Of a DNA stretch of 33,911 nucleotides, positions 7,134 to 14,942 are shown in pieces. Position 1 is the stretch's first letter. Each line of letters starts with the position of its first letter. The DNA is from Flavobacteriaceae bacterium. GTDB taxonomy: Bacteria; Bacteroidota; Bacteroidia; Flavobacteriales; Flavobacteriaceae. The notes beneath the pieces were generated by a model, which was given only the letters and a program-made list of their open reading frames with translations, had not been told where the DNA came from and searched no databases. Location: contig JAKMGK010000056.1 of assembly GCA_022424955.1 (NCBI GenBank), positions 1 to 33,911 of the forward strand, written 5' to 3'. The position numbers and the translations under genes were made by a program.

Positions 7134-8717
7134 ATGAAAATCACTGCAGTCTTAAAAAAAGCTACTTTGACTATATTTACTTTTACCTCCTTGATGTTAA
7201 CGACGCAATCTTGTAGTACTAAAAAAACGACTAGTGCTTCAACAGTAAGTTATCAAGACTATTACAATAGTGACTTTTATCATGCGGTACAAATGGCCCA
7301 CTATTATCCAGACAGTAAAACTTTTGCCGACGCTACACCGCGTTTACCCCTGAACGAATTACTTGCCTCTTACAATTCTTTAAAAGATAAATCAGATTTT
7401 GATTTAAAAGAATTTATCGAGACTAACTTTAATATTCCACAACCCTTTCAAGCAGATTTTAAGAGCGATCAATCAAAAACAGTTCAAGAACATATTGTTG
7501 CTTTATGGGACGAATTAACCCGTAATCCAGATAATATTAAAGCCCACAGTTCACTTATTCCTTTACCAGGAGAATATATCGTCCCGGGTGGAAGATTTAG
7601 AGAAATCTATTATTGGGATAGTTTCTTTACCATTAAAGGGTTAAAACTAAGTCATCCAGCACTTGCCGAAAAGATGGTGGATAATTTTGCTTACTTGATT
7701 AACACCATTGGATTTATTCCTAACGGAAATAGACAATACTATATGAGTCGTTCCCAACCACCATTTTTTGCTTTAATGGTCAATGAAATCAGTGCAGATG
7801 AGCCTCAAAAAGCCTTGAAGTATCTTCCTTCTTTAGAAAAAGAATACGCTTATTGGATGCAAGACAATAAAATAGTCCAGGTAGATGGAATGATCCTTAA
7901 TCGATATTTTGATACAGGTTCTTCACCTCGCCCAGAGAGCCACAGAGAGGACTATGAACTAGCGCAAGACCTTTCAACACAAAAAGAAAAAGAAGCTTTG
8001 TATAGTAACTTAAGAACTGGCGCTATGAGTGGGTGGGATTACAGCAGTCGCTGGTTTGCCGATAATCAAAATCTCTCAAGCATCGAGGTAGTAGATATCC
8101 TCCCTGTTGATCTCAATTGCTTGTTGTACAGTTTAGAGAAAACTCTTTCTACGACTTATCATTTAAAAGGCGATAACGCCAAAGGGGAACTGTATAGACA
8201 AAAGGCAGAAGCAAGAAAAAAAGCGATACAAGCCGTATTCTGGAATAAAAACTCCCAATTCTTTGAAGACTATCACTATGTCAATAAAAGCCATACCAGC
8301 AGGAGAAGTCTAGCAGGAGGGTTTCCATTATTCTTATCAATTGCTTCTGTAGAACAAGCCCTGGGAGTAAAAGAGAACCTTGAAAAAGACTTTTTAAAGC
8401 CAGGAGGTTTTGTCACCAGTTTGCAAAACACAGGTCAACAATGGGATGCCCCTAACGGGTGGGCCCCTTTACAATGGACAACAATTGTGGGATTAAATAA
8501 CTATGGCCACACTACCCTGGCTAAACAAGCCACTCGTAACTGGTTAGCCATAAGCGAGAAAGTTTATCAAAATACTGGTAAAATGATGGAGAAATATAAT
8601 GTCATGGATTTGAGTTTAGCGGCAGGAGGAGGGGAATATCCTAACCAAGACGGTTTTGGCTGGACAAATGGCATAGTATTGGCATTAAATCAATTGTTTC
8701 CTCAAGAAGTAAATTAA
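7134..8717 (+). CDS. treA: Trehalase, glycoside hydrolase family 37, lipoprotein
   Basis: A 527-residue trehalase hydrolysing alpha,alpha-trehalose to two glucoses. The signal peptide carries lipobox TQSC (Cys27), so the enzyme is lipid-anchored outside the cytoplasm. Trehalase signature 1, PGGRFREIYYWDSFF, is at residues 151-165 and signature 2, QWDAPNGWAP, at 436-445. SGWDYSSRWF (299-308) contains the catalytic acid Asp302 and GGGEYPNQDGFGWTNG (498-513) the catalytic base Glu501, matching the positions known from E. coli TreA. The length is normal for the family. No sugar transporter lies next to it; the nearest is a SemiSWEET gene 15 kb away, with no evident link. Confidence 0.95.
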   Translation: MKITAVLKKATLTIFTFTSLMLTTQSCSTKKTTSASTVSYQDYYNSDFYHAVQMAHYYPDSKTFADATPRLPLNELLASYNSLKDKSDFDLKEFIETNFNIPQPFQADFKSDQSKTVQEHIVALWDELTRNPDNIKAHSSLIPLPGEYIVPGGRFREIYYWDSFFTIKGLKLSHPALAEKMVDNFAYLINTIGFIPNGNRQYYMSRSQPPFFALMVNEISADEPQKALKYLPSLEKEYAYWMQDNKIVQVDGMILNRYFDTGSSPRPESHREDYELAQDLSTQKEKEALYSNLRTGAMSGWDYSSRWFADNQNLSSIEVVDILPVDLNCLLYSLEKTLSTTYHLKGDNAKGELYRQKAEARKKAIQAVFWNKNSQFFEDYHYVNKSHTSRRSLAGGFPLFLSIASVEQALGVKENLEKDFLKPGGFVTSLQNTGQQWDAPNGWAPLQWTTIVGLNNYGHTTLAKQATRNWLAISEKVYQNTGKMMEKYNVMDLSLAAGGGEYPNQDGFGWTNGIVLALNQLFPQEVN

Positions 8718-8814
8718 ATATTTTATCTCCTTAAATGCCTAGAAAATAAAGTAATCGATATTCAAACATTAATTAATAAGAGAAACAGTTATCACCTATA
8801 CCTTAAAAATTATG

Positions 8815-8840
8815 TTGAACCATATTTTTTTTTATCTTTA
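8815..8840 (+). promoter_or_regulatory. Candidate promoter of the exbB cluster
   Basis: TTG at 8815-8817 and TATCTTTA at 8833-8840 resemble the -33 and -7 elements, separated by 15 bases, which is slightly short. The ATG of exbB is 35 bases after the box. Confidence 0.35.
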
Positions 8841-8875
8841 AACCCTTAATTTAACAGAACACAAAATTCATCAAA

Positions 8876-9646
8876 ATGAGAAAATTATTCGTTACCCTTG
8901 TAATGAGCATGTTCATGGTAAGTTTTACCGCTAATGCCAATACAATCAACCTAGACAATCTAAGTATTTCTACGATTGTACAAGAAGAAGAACAAGCTGA
9001 TGCACCTGCAGAGTCTGCTTCTTTTACCCAAGAATTAAAAAAGCGTTTCATCGAAGGTGGACCAGGATTTATGGGAATCGTATTAATTTGTTTGATTTTA
9101 GGCTTAGCGATTGCTATCGAGAGAATCATCTTCTTAAACTTAGCATCAACTAATACTAAAAAACTAACCGAAGGAGTTGAAGAAGCACTATCAAGTGGAG
9201 GTGTTGAAGCGGCAAAAGAATTATGCCGTAACACTAAAGGTCCTGTTGCTTCTATCTTCTATCAAGGTTTAGACCGTGTTGACGAAGGAGTAGAAAGTGC
9301 TGAAAAAGCAGTTGTTGCTTATGGAGGAGTTCAAATGGGACAATTAGAGAAAAATGTTTCTTGGATTTCTTTATTTATCGCATTAGCACCAATGCTTGGT
9401 TTCATGGGAACTGTAATCGGGATGATTCAAGCCTTTGATAAAATTGAAGCAGCAGGAGACATGCAACCATCATTAGTAGCAGGAGGGATTAAAGTAGCCC
9501 TTTTGACAACTGTATTTGGTCTTGTTGTAGCGATCATTCTTCAAATTTTCTATAACTACATTGTTGCAAAAATCGATGGTATTGTTAACGATATGGAAGA
9601 TGCTTCCATCACTTTAGTTGACATCCTTGTGGCTCACAAGAAGTAA
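8876..9646 (+). CDS. exbB: MotA/TolQ/ExbB-family proton channel protein
   Basis: A 256-residue ExbB/TolQ-type inner-membrane channel subunit that, with ExbD/TolR partners, turns proton motive force into movement of a TonB-like protein. A cleavable-looking signal peptide (MRKLFVTLVMSMF, ending near NANA) is followed by an acidic linker. Three membrane segments lie near residues 60-82, 158-182 and 196-222. The conserved stretch APMLGFMGTVIGMIQAF (about 170-186) and the AGGIKVALLTTVFGLVVAI segment are characteristic. The next three genes are spaced 3-25 bases apart and form one cluster with it. An extra N-terminal signal sequence is common in flavobacterial ExbB, as far as I recall. Confidence 0.92.
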   Translation: MRKLFVTLVMSMFMVSFTANANTINLDNLSISTIVQEEEQADAPAESASFTQELKKRFIEGGPGFMGIVLICLILGLAIAIERIIFLNLASTNTKKLTEGVEEALSSGGVEAAKELCRNTKGPVASIFYQGLDRVDEGVESAEKAVVAYGGVQMGQLEKNVSWISLFIALAPMLGFMGTVIGMIQAFDKIEAAGDMQPSLVAGGIKVALLTTVFGLVVAIILQIFYNYIVAKIDGIVNDMEDASITLVDILVAHKK

Positions 9647-9671
9647 AAACCCTCATTAAACACTGTAGATT

Positions 9672-10121
9672 ATGAATTTTCAAAAAATAGTAAAAATAGT
9701 AGCTGGTCTCTTAGGGATTCTTGGGGTAGTTTTCCTCTTGAGAATCATTGGAGCTGGTGACGAAGAGATTAAAATGGCAGCAGCCATGGGTGATTTCGGT
9801 ACGGTATCTCCATTAATTTCTATTGCTCAGATTATCCTTGTGATTTCTATAGCAGCCACAGTAATTTTTTCGCTACTCAATTTATTTGGAGATAGCCAAA
9901 AATTAAAAAAGGCATTAATTTCTGTTGGATTCCTAGCGCTAGTAGTGGGCTTAGCTTTCGCACTATCAACAGGTGTTGAAACCCCACTTAAAGACGGAGA
10001 AGTACTTTCTGCCTCTGGCGCAAGATGGGTTGAAACAGGTATACGCGTCTTTTATTATCTAGCGGTAATTGCGATTGGTGCAATGGGCTATTCTGGAATT
10101 AAAGGTATAACTAATAGATAA
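9672..10121 (+). CDS. Conserved small membrane protein of the exbB-exbD cluster
   Basis: A 149-residue protein with about four membrane segments (near residues 8-25, 48-70, 83-102 and 125-146) and little soluble mass. It sits between exbB and the first exbD (25 bases after exbB, 3 bases before exbD), a position I associate with flavobacterial ExbBD clusters. No enzymatic motif is visible. It probably assists the channel complex, which is inference from location. Confidence 0.75.
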   Translation: MNFQKIVKIVAGLLGILGVVFLLRIIGAGDEEIKMAAAMGDFGTVSPLISIAQIILVISIAATVIFSLLNLFGDSQKLKKALISVGFLALVVGLAFALSTGVETPLKDGEVLSASGARWVETGIRVFYYLAVIAIGAMGYSGIKGITNR

Positions 10122-10124
10122 ATT

Positions 10125-10748
10125 ATGGCAAAAAGAGCTGCACCTGAGGTAAATGCTGGTTCGATGGCAGACATCGCTTTCTTGCTATTAATTTTCTTCT
10201 TGGTAACCACTACGATTGAAACAGATTCTGGTATCAACCGTAAATTACCTCCTACAGACGAAGTAGTAGATCCTCCAATTATTAAAGAGCGTAACATCTT
10301 TACAGTAGTAGTGAACAAGGACAACCGACTTTTAGTAGAAGAAGATATTATGGAGCTAAGCGAACTGCGTCAAGCAGCGATTGCCTTTTTAGATAATGGT
10401 GGTGGTACAGGCGAAGAAGCTTGTGACTATTGCCAAGGGAAAAGAGATTCAAGTTCTTCGGACAATCCTGAAAAAGCGATTATCTCTTTGAAAAACGATA
10501 GAGAAACCTCTTACAAGGTTTATATCGCTGTTCAAAATGAGTTAGTCGCTGCATATAACGATCTTCGCGATCGTGAATTTGCAAGGCTAAACCCTTTAGC
10601 TGGATTATCTTATAGAGAAGCACAAAACCGCTATAGCGACCCTAGAACATCTGCTAGCGATAAGGCTAAGTTGAAGCCTAAGTTAGACGAGGTTAAGGCG
10701 ATGTATCCGCAAAAGCTATCTGAAGCAGAACCGAGTAAAACCAATTAA
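10125..10748 (+). CDS. exbD: ExbD/TolR-family biopolymer transport protein (first copy)
   Basis: A 207-residue ExbD/TolR subunit. A short cytoplasmic start is followed by one membrane segment, SMADIAFLLLIFFLVTTTI (about residues 13-31), containing the family's essential aspartate. A periplasmic domain follows, with a Cys-containing insert CDYCQGKRDSSSSDNPEKA and a final charged, probably helical region. The CxxC pair could form a disulfide in the periplasm. Together with exbB and the second exbD it forms an energising complex for TonB-type transport or another envelope motor. The paired ExbDs differ in length and in their periplasmic domains, which suggests a mixed dimer. Confidence 0.92.
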   Translation: MAKRAAPEVNAGSMADIAFLLLIFFLVTTTIETDSGINRKLPPTDEVVDPPIIKERNIFTVVVNKDNRLLVEEDIMELSELRQAAIAFLDNGGGTGEEACDYCQGKRDSSSSDNPEKAIISLKNDRETSYKVYIAVQNELVAAYNDLRDREFARLNPLAGLSYREAQNRYSDPRTSASDKAKLKPKLDEVKAMYPQKLSEAEPSKTN

Positions 10749-10758
10749 AACACAACGT

Positions 10759-11241
10759 ATGTCAAAGTTTAAAAAGAAAAAAGGCGGAGATTTACCTGCG
10801 ATTTCAACCGCATCTCTACCAGATATCGTTTTCATGCTTTTGTTTTTCTTTATGGTAGCTACCGTTATGCGCGATAGCACCTTAATGATTCAAAACTCTT
10901 TACCTGCAGCAGATCAGATTCAAAAATTGGATAAGAAAGATCGTGTTATGTATATCTATGCTGGAAAACCTTCTAGCCGTTATGCAGATAAATATGGTAC
11001 ACAGGCACGTATTCAGTTAAACGACAAATTTGCTGATGTAGGTGATGTTGCTGCTTTTGTTCTAGCAGAAAGAGCATCAAAGCGTCAAGAATTACAAAAT
11101 GTTTTGACCACTGCCCTTAAAGTGGACGGGGAGACAAACATGGGATTAATTACAGATATTAAACAGGAGTTACGTAAAGTGAACGCCTTAAAAATTAACT
11201 ACACTACACGTGTAGGAGAATATACACAGAATATCAATTAA
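10759..11241 (+). CDS. exbD: ExbD/TolR-family biopolymer transport protein (second copy)
   Basis: A 160-residue second ExbD. The membrane segment SLPDIVFMLLFFFMVATVM (about residues 18-36) keeps the conserved aspartate. The periplasmic part is shorter than in the first copy and lacks its cysteine insert. It lies 10 bases after the first exbD and ends the cluster: a strong terminator starts 20 bases after the stop. It probably acts with ExbB in the same complex. Confidence 0.92.
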   Translation: MSKFKKKKGGDLPAISTASLPDIVFMLLFFFMVATVMRDSTLMIQNSLPAADQIQKLDKKDRVMYIYAGKPSSRYADKYGTQARIQLNDKFADVGDVAAFVLAERASKRQELQNVLTTALKVDGETNMGLITDIKQELRKVNALKINYTTRVGEYTQNIN

Positions 11242-11260
11242 TCCATTTGATGAATATATA

Positions 11261-11294
11261 AAAGCATCCGTCTCAAGGCGGGTGCTTTTTTTTT
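11261..11294 (+). terminator. Strong rho-independent terminator of the exbB-exbD cluster
   Basis: AAAGCATCCG (11261-11270) pairs over 10 positions (one G-T) with CGGGTGCTTT (11279-11288) around an eight-base loop TCTCAAGG. The T run continues to 11294. This is the clearest terminator in the window. Confidence 0.92.
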
Positions 11295-11315
11295 ACCCCT
11301 ATCTTAGTAAAGTTG

Positions 11316-11323
11316 TACCTTCG
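11316..11323 (+). promoter_or_regulatory. -7 box-like element 4 bases before the porT start codon
   Basis: TACCTTCG matches TAnnTTTG with one mismatch. It is followed by TTTT and then the ATG at 11328, so a transcript would begin at or next to the start codon. No convincing -33 TTG is seen. Confidence 0.4.
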
Positions 11324-11327
11324 TTTT

Positions 11328-11993
11328 ATGCAAAAGTTTTCCTTTTTGTTTCTATTCTTTTGGGCTTGCTTCGCATCAGCCCAAATAAAAGACAGCCTTA
11401 ATTATAGGGAAGATCAATTTTATATCGATCTTAATTTTTCTCTTCAGCCCAATGATATAAGCGGTTTTAAGCAGAACGGTTTTTCGAGAAGTGTTCATGT
11501 GGGTATGCTTCGTGATTACCCTATCTCTAATTTTCGAGATAAGGCTATTGCAGTGGGATTTGGTTATGGTTTTGTTCGTTTAGTAAACAACATTAATGTA
11601 GAACAATCACAACAATCTTATCTTTATAATGTCCCAGAGGCACAAAGAGCCTTGCGCAATGTTTTTAGTTATCATCAATTGCAACTTCCTGTCGAATTGC
11701 GCTGGCGTACTTCTACTTCCTCTGAATATGCTTTTTGGCGAGTATATCTAGGATATCGATTGAGTTATCAATTTGGTGCACAGTATCAACCATTCTTTGG
11801 TAGAAAGTTCTCTTTAGAGAATCAACTGAATGAAATACAACATAGTATAGGGATTTCGTTAGGCTTTAATACATGGAATTTAAGATTTGATTACAATCTT
11901 ACACCGCTATTTAAAGAGGAGATTCGCACAATTAACAATAGAGCGTTAAAGCTATTCCCGTTACAACTGGGATTGATTTTTTACCTTTTATAA
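11328..11993 (+). CDS. porT: PorT-like outer-membrane beta-barrel protein (type IX secretion / gliding accessory)
   Basis: A 221-residue exported protein. The signal peptide MQKFSFLFLFFWACFASAQ supports the ATG at 11328; a TTG at 11313 would add five residues before it and is unlikely. The mature part consists of alternating amphipathic strands with aromatic girdles (RVYLGYRLSYQFGAQYQP, LRFDYNLTPLFKEE) and ends in hydrophobic residues, as in small outer-membrane barrels. Size, layout and position between exbD genes and rpoN fit PorT/SprT, an outer-membrane protein needed for type IX secretion in Bacteroidota. No other secretion genes are in the window. Identification is by family resemblance and gene order; a generic barrel of the same fold remains possible. 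Confidence 0.72.
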   Translation: MQKFSFLFLFFWACFASAQIKDSLNYREDQFYIDLNFSLQPNDISGFKQNGFSRSVHVGMLRDYPISNFRDKAIAVGFGYGFVRLVNNINVEQSQQSYLYNVPEAQRALRNVFSYHQLQLPVELRWRTSTSSEYAFWRVYLGYRLSYQFGAQYQPFFGRKFSLENQLNEIQHSIGISLGFNTWNLRFDYNLTPLFKEEIRTINNRALKLFPLQLGLIFYLL

Positions 11994-13433
11994 TTCTTTA
12001 CGCAAGCGCGCTACTGGAAAGTTCATTTGCTCTCTATACTTAGTCACAGTGCGTCGTGCCACTTTGTATCCTTTTTCCTGTAAGCCTTTTGACAAGGCAT
12101 TATCTGCTAAGGGCTTTTTCTTATCTTCTTCTTCGATAAGGGTGCGAAGAATTTTCTTTATTTCTAAGGTAGAAACTTCTTCTCCCTCAGTATTGGTAAG
12201 GGATTCAGAGAAAAAGGTTTTAAGTAGCTTAGTACCATAAGGGGTATCGATATATTTACTATTCGCCACCCTAGATACAGTAGAGATATCCATCTTGATT
12301 TTATCTGCAATATCTTTTAAAATCATGGGTTTTAAGGCACGTTCGTCTCCTGTTAAGAAATAGCCATATTGATGATTTACAATGGCCTCTATCGTGAGCT
12401 GAAGGGTTTGTCTGCGCTGCTGGATAGCGTCGATAAACCACTGTGCAGCATCGAGCTTTTGTTTGATGAATTGTACCGCTTCTTTTTGTGCTTTTGATTT
12501 AGTAGAAGCCGCTTTATAACCCTTTAGCATTTCTTGATACCCTGCAGAAACGTGTAATTCTGGCGCATTTCTTCTATTGACGTTTACTTGAATTTCTCCA
12601 TTCTCGATCGTTAAAATAAAATCAGGGACAATGTGGGTGTTTTGAAAAATTCCAGACATTGCTCCCCCAGGTTTAGGATTGAGTTTTTCAATTTCCAGAA
12701 GCCCTTCTTTAAATAGGCTTTCATCTATATCAAATTTGTCTAGCATTTTCTTGAAATGCTTCTTTGAAAAAAGATCAAATGTTTCAAATATGATTTTTTT
12801 TGCCACAATTGTGGCTAAACTCGCTTCTTTACGCTCTAGTTGTAAGGCTAAACATTCTTGAAGATTTCTCGCGCCAACTCCCGCTGGGTCAATAGATTGA
12901 ACTTTTTCTAAGACATTTTCAATCTTTTCTTTCTCGACCATAATCCCTTGTGTAAAGGCGAGGTCGTCTACTAAATCATCTAGGGAACGACGCAAATAGC
13001 CACTCTCGTCGATGCTTCCTATGATAAATTCAGCGATGATTTTTTCTTCTTCCGTTAGGATTAAAGAACCAATTTGAAGTTTTAGGGTTTCGTGAAAACT
13101 TACTCCTCCAGATAATGGGGTTGTTTTTTCTTCCTCGTCTGCGCTATAGTTATTTGTGTTGAGGCGATAAGAAGGGATTTCATCGTCGCTTAAATAGGCA
13201 TCAATGTCGATGTCTTGGGTGTCGATTAGCTCGTTGCTATCGTCATATTCTTGATCGAAATTATCTTCTTGTTGACTTTCTTCTTTTCCACTTTCTAGCG
13301 CTGGATTTTCTTCTAGCTCATTTTGAAGTTTTTGTTCGAAGTCAAGCGTAGGTAATTGAATTAACTTCATTAACTGTATCTGCTGCGGAGACAGTTTCTG
13401 TGCAAGCTTAAGTTGAAGTTGTTGTTTTAACAT
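11988..13433 (-). CDS. rpoN: RNA polymerase sigma-54 factor
   Basis: A 481-residue sigma-54. Region I is the Gln- and Leu-rich N-terminus (LSPQQIQLMKLIQLPTLDF) that binds activators. An acidic region II covers about residues 45-100. The core-binding and DNA-binding parts follow, and the RpoN box ARRTVTKYREQMN lies near residues 458-470. It therefore directs transcription at -24/-12 promoters that need enhancer-binding ATPases, none of which is in the window. Its stop overlaps that of the convergent porT gene within the six bases TTATAA. A -7-like box 18 bases before the ATG suggests its own promoter downstream of asnS. Confidence 0.97.
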   Translation of the reverse strand: MLKQQLQLKLAQKLSPQQIQLMKLIQLPTLDFEQKLQNELEENPALESGKEESQQEDNFDQEYDDSNELIDTQDIDIDAYLSDDEIPSYRLNTNNYSADEEEKTTPLSGGVSFHETLKLQIGSLILTEEEKIIAEFIIGSIDESGYLRRSLDDLVDDLAFTQGIMVEKEKIENVLEKVQSIDPAGVGARNLQECLALQLERKEASLATIVAKKIIFETFDLFSKKHFKKMLDKFDIDESLFKEGLLEIEKLNPKPGGAMSGIFQNTHIVPDFILTIENGEIQVNVNRRNAPELHVSAGYQEMLKGYKAASTKSKAQKEAVQFIKQKLDAAQWFIDAIQQRRQTLQLTIEAIVNHQYGYFLTGDERALKPMILKDIADKIKMDISTVSRVANSKYIDTPYGTKLLKTFFSESLTNTEGEEVSTLEIKKILRTLIEEEDKKKPLADNALSKGLQEKGYKVARRTVTKYREQMNFPVARLRKEL

Positions 13434-13451
13434 AATAAGTTGGGTCTTACC

Positions 13452-13459
13452 TAAAGATA
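13452..13459 (-). promoter_or_regulatory. -7 box-like element before rpoN
   Basis: On the minus strand TATCTTTA matches TAnnTTTG except for the last base. Its end lies 18 bases before the rpoN ATG, inside the 44-base gap after asnS. Confidence 0.35.
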
Positions 13460-13477
13460 AGAAAACTTAAATACATG

Positions 13478-14908
13478 CTAAAAAGCTGCATTTTGAGGGG
13501 TTCGTGGGAAAGGGATCACATCGCGAATATTTCCCATTCCTGTTGCGAATAAGACTAAGCGTTCAAAGCCTAATCCAAAGCCACTGTGAGGTGCTGTACC
13601 AAATTTGCGTAAGTCAAGATACCACCATAGTTCTTCTTCTTCGATTCCCATGGCTTTGATTCGCTCTTGAAGTACATCTAGACGTTCTTCTCTTTGTGAC
13701 CCACCCACTATTTCTCCTATTCCAGGGAAAAGAATATCCATGGCTCTTACCGTTTTACCATCTTCATTTAGACGCATATAGAACGCTTTAATTTTAGCAG
13801 GATAATCAAATAATATTACTGGGGTTTTAAAATGTTTTTCTACTAAAAAGCGTTCGTGCTCACTTTGAAGATCTGCCCCCCATTCATCAATAGGATAGTT
13901 GAATTTCTTCTTTTTGTTGGGTTTGCTATTTCTTAGAATATCAATCGCTTCTGTATAGCTTACACGCTTAAATTCGTTTTCAACAACAAATTTTATTTTT
14001 TCTAACAAGCCCATTTCAGAGCGTTCTAATTTTGGTTTACTACTTTCTTCTTTAGCAAATCTTTCATCTAAAAAAGCGAGATCTTCCTGACAGTTTTCCA
14101 GCACATAGCGCAAGACACTTTTAATAAATTTCTCTGCTAAATCCATGTTGTCGTCTAGGTCAAAAAAGGCCATTTCTGGTTCGATCATCCAAAATTCTGC
14201 CAGGTGTCTTGTGGTATTAGAGTTTTCTGCTCTAAAGGTTGGACCAAAGGTATAAACCTCACCTAGTCCCATGGCATAAGTTTCTGCTTCTAATTGTCCA
14301 GAAACAGTAAGGTGAGTTTCTTTCCCAAAGAAGTCTTCTTGAAAATTGACTTCACCAGCTTCATTAAGGGCCGGATTTTTTGGATCTAAAGCGCTTACGC
14401 GGAACATTTCACCTGCTCCTTCAGCGTCACTTCCCGTGATGATAGGTGTATTGACATAATGAAACCCTTCTCCTTGAAAGAATTGGTGGACTCCAAAAGA
14501 CAAGGCAGCACGTACACGCATCACTGCACTAAAAGTGGCTGTTCGAACGCGCAAATGTGCTTTTTCGCGTAAAAACTCAAAGCTGTGTTTTTTGGGTTGA
14601 ATTGGATAAGTATCTGGATCTGCGATTCCGTATACATGAATATCTTCTACTTGTATTTCGGTCGTTTGTCCTTTTCCTTGACTTTCGACATAATTTCCAG
14701 TTATTCTTAAAGCTGCTCCAGTAGAGATGTTTTTTAAGATATTTTCATCAAAATTTTCAAAATCAACTACACACTGAAGATTGCCTAAAGTTGAACCGTC
14801 ATTTAAAGCAATAAATCGATTCGCTCTAAAGGTTCTAACCCATCCTTGAACAGTAACTGTTTGACCCTCCGCTGCGGTGCTTAATAGCGCTTTTATTTTA
14901 GTTGGCAT
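13478..14908 (-). CDS. asnS: Asparagine-tRNA ligase
   Basis: A class IIb aminoacyl-tRNA synthetase of 476 residues charging tRNA-Asn. The N-terminal OB-fold anticodon-binding domain ([23 protein letters not shown]) is followed by the class II core with motif 2 [21 protein letters not shown] and motif 3 [12 protein letters not shown] near the C-terminus. The [11 protein letters not shown] form and a long insertion favour AsnRS over AspRS. The frame extends to a TTG at 14926, but the ATG at 14908 is preferred: a TATATTTG box lies 15 bases before it and overlaps the upstream codons. The gene lies between an MMPL exporter and rpoN. Confidence 0.97.
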   Translation of the reverse strand: MPTKIKALLSTAAEGQTVTVQGWVRTFRANRFIALNDGSTLGNLQCVVDFENFDENILKNISTGAALRITGNYVESQGKGQTTEIQVEDIHVYGIADPDTYPIQPKKHSFEFLREKAHLRVRTATFSAVMRVRAALSFGVHQFFQGEGFHYVNTPIITGSDAEGAGEMFRVSALDPKNPALNEAGEVNFQEDFFGKETHLTVSGQLEAETYAMGLGEVYTFGPTFRAENSNTTRHLAEFWMIEPEMAFFDLDDNMDLAEKFIKSVLRYVLENCQEDLAFLDERFAKEESSKPKLERSEMGLLEKIKFVVENEFKRVSYTEAIDILRNSKPNKKKKFNYPIDEWGADLQSEHERFLVEKHFKTPVILFDYPAKIKAFYMRLNEDGKTVRAMDILFPGIGEIVGGSQREERLDVLQERIKAMGIEEEELWWYLDLRKFGTAPHSGFGLGFERLVLFATGMGNIRDVIPFPRTPQNAAF

Positions 14909-14923
14909 GATGAAAATTTTGTG

Positions 14924-14931
14924 CAAATATA
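14924..14931 (-). promoter_or_regulatory. -7 promoter box of asnS
   Basis: TATATTTG on the minus strand is an exact TAnnTTTG match lying in the 34-base gap between the MMPL gene and asnS, 15 bases before the asnS ATG. It implies a very short leader. Confidence 0.55.
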
Positions 14932-14942
14932 GCGTTTAGCAT

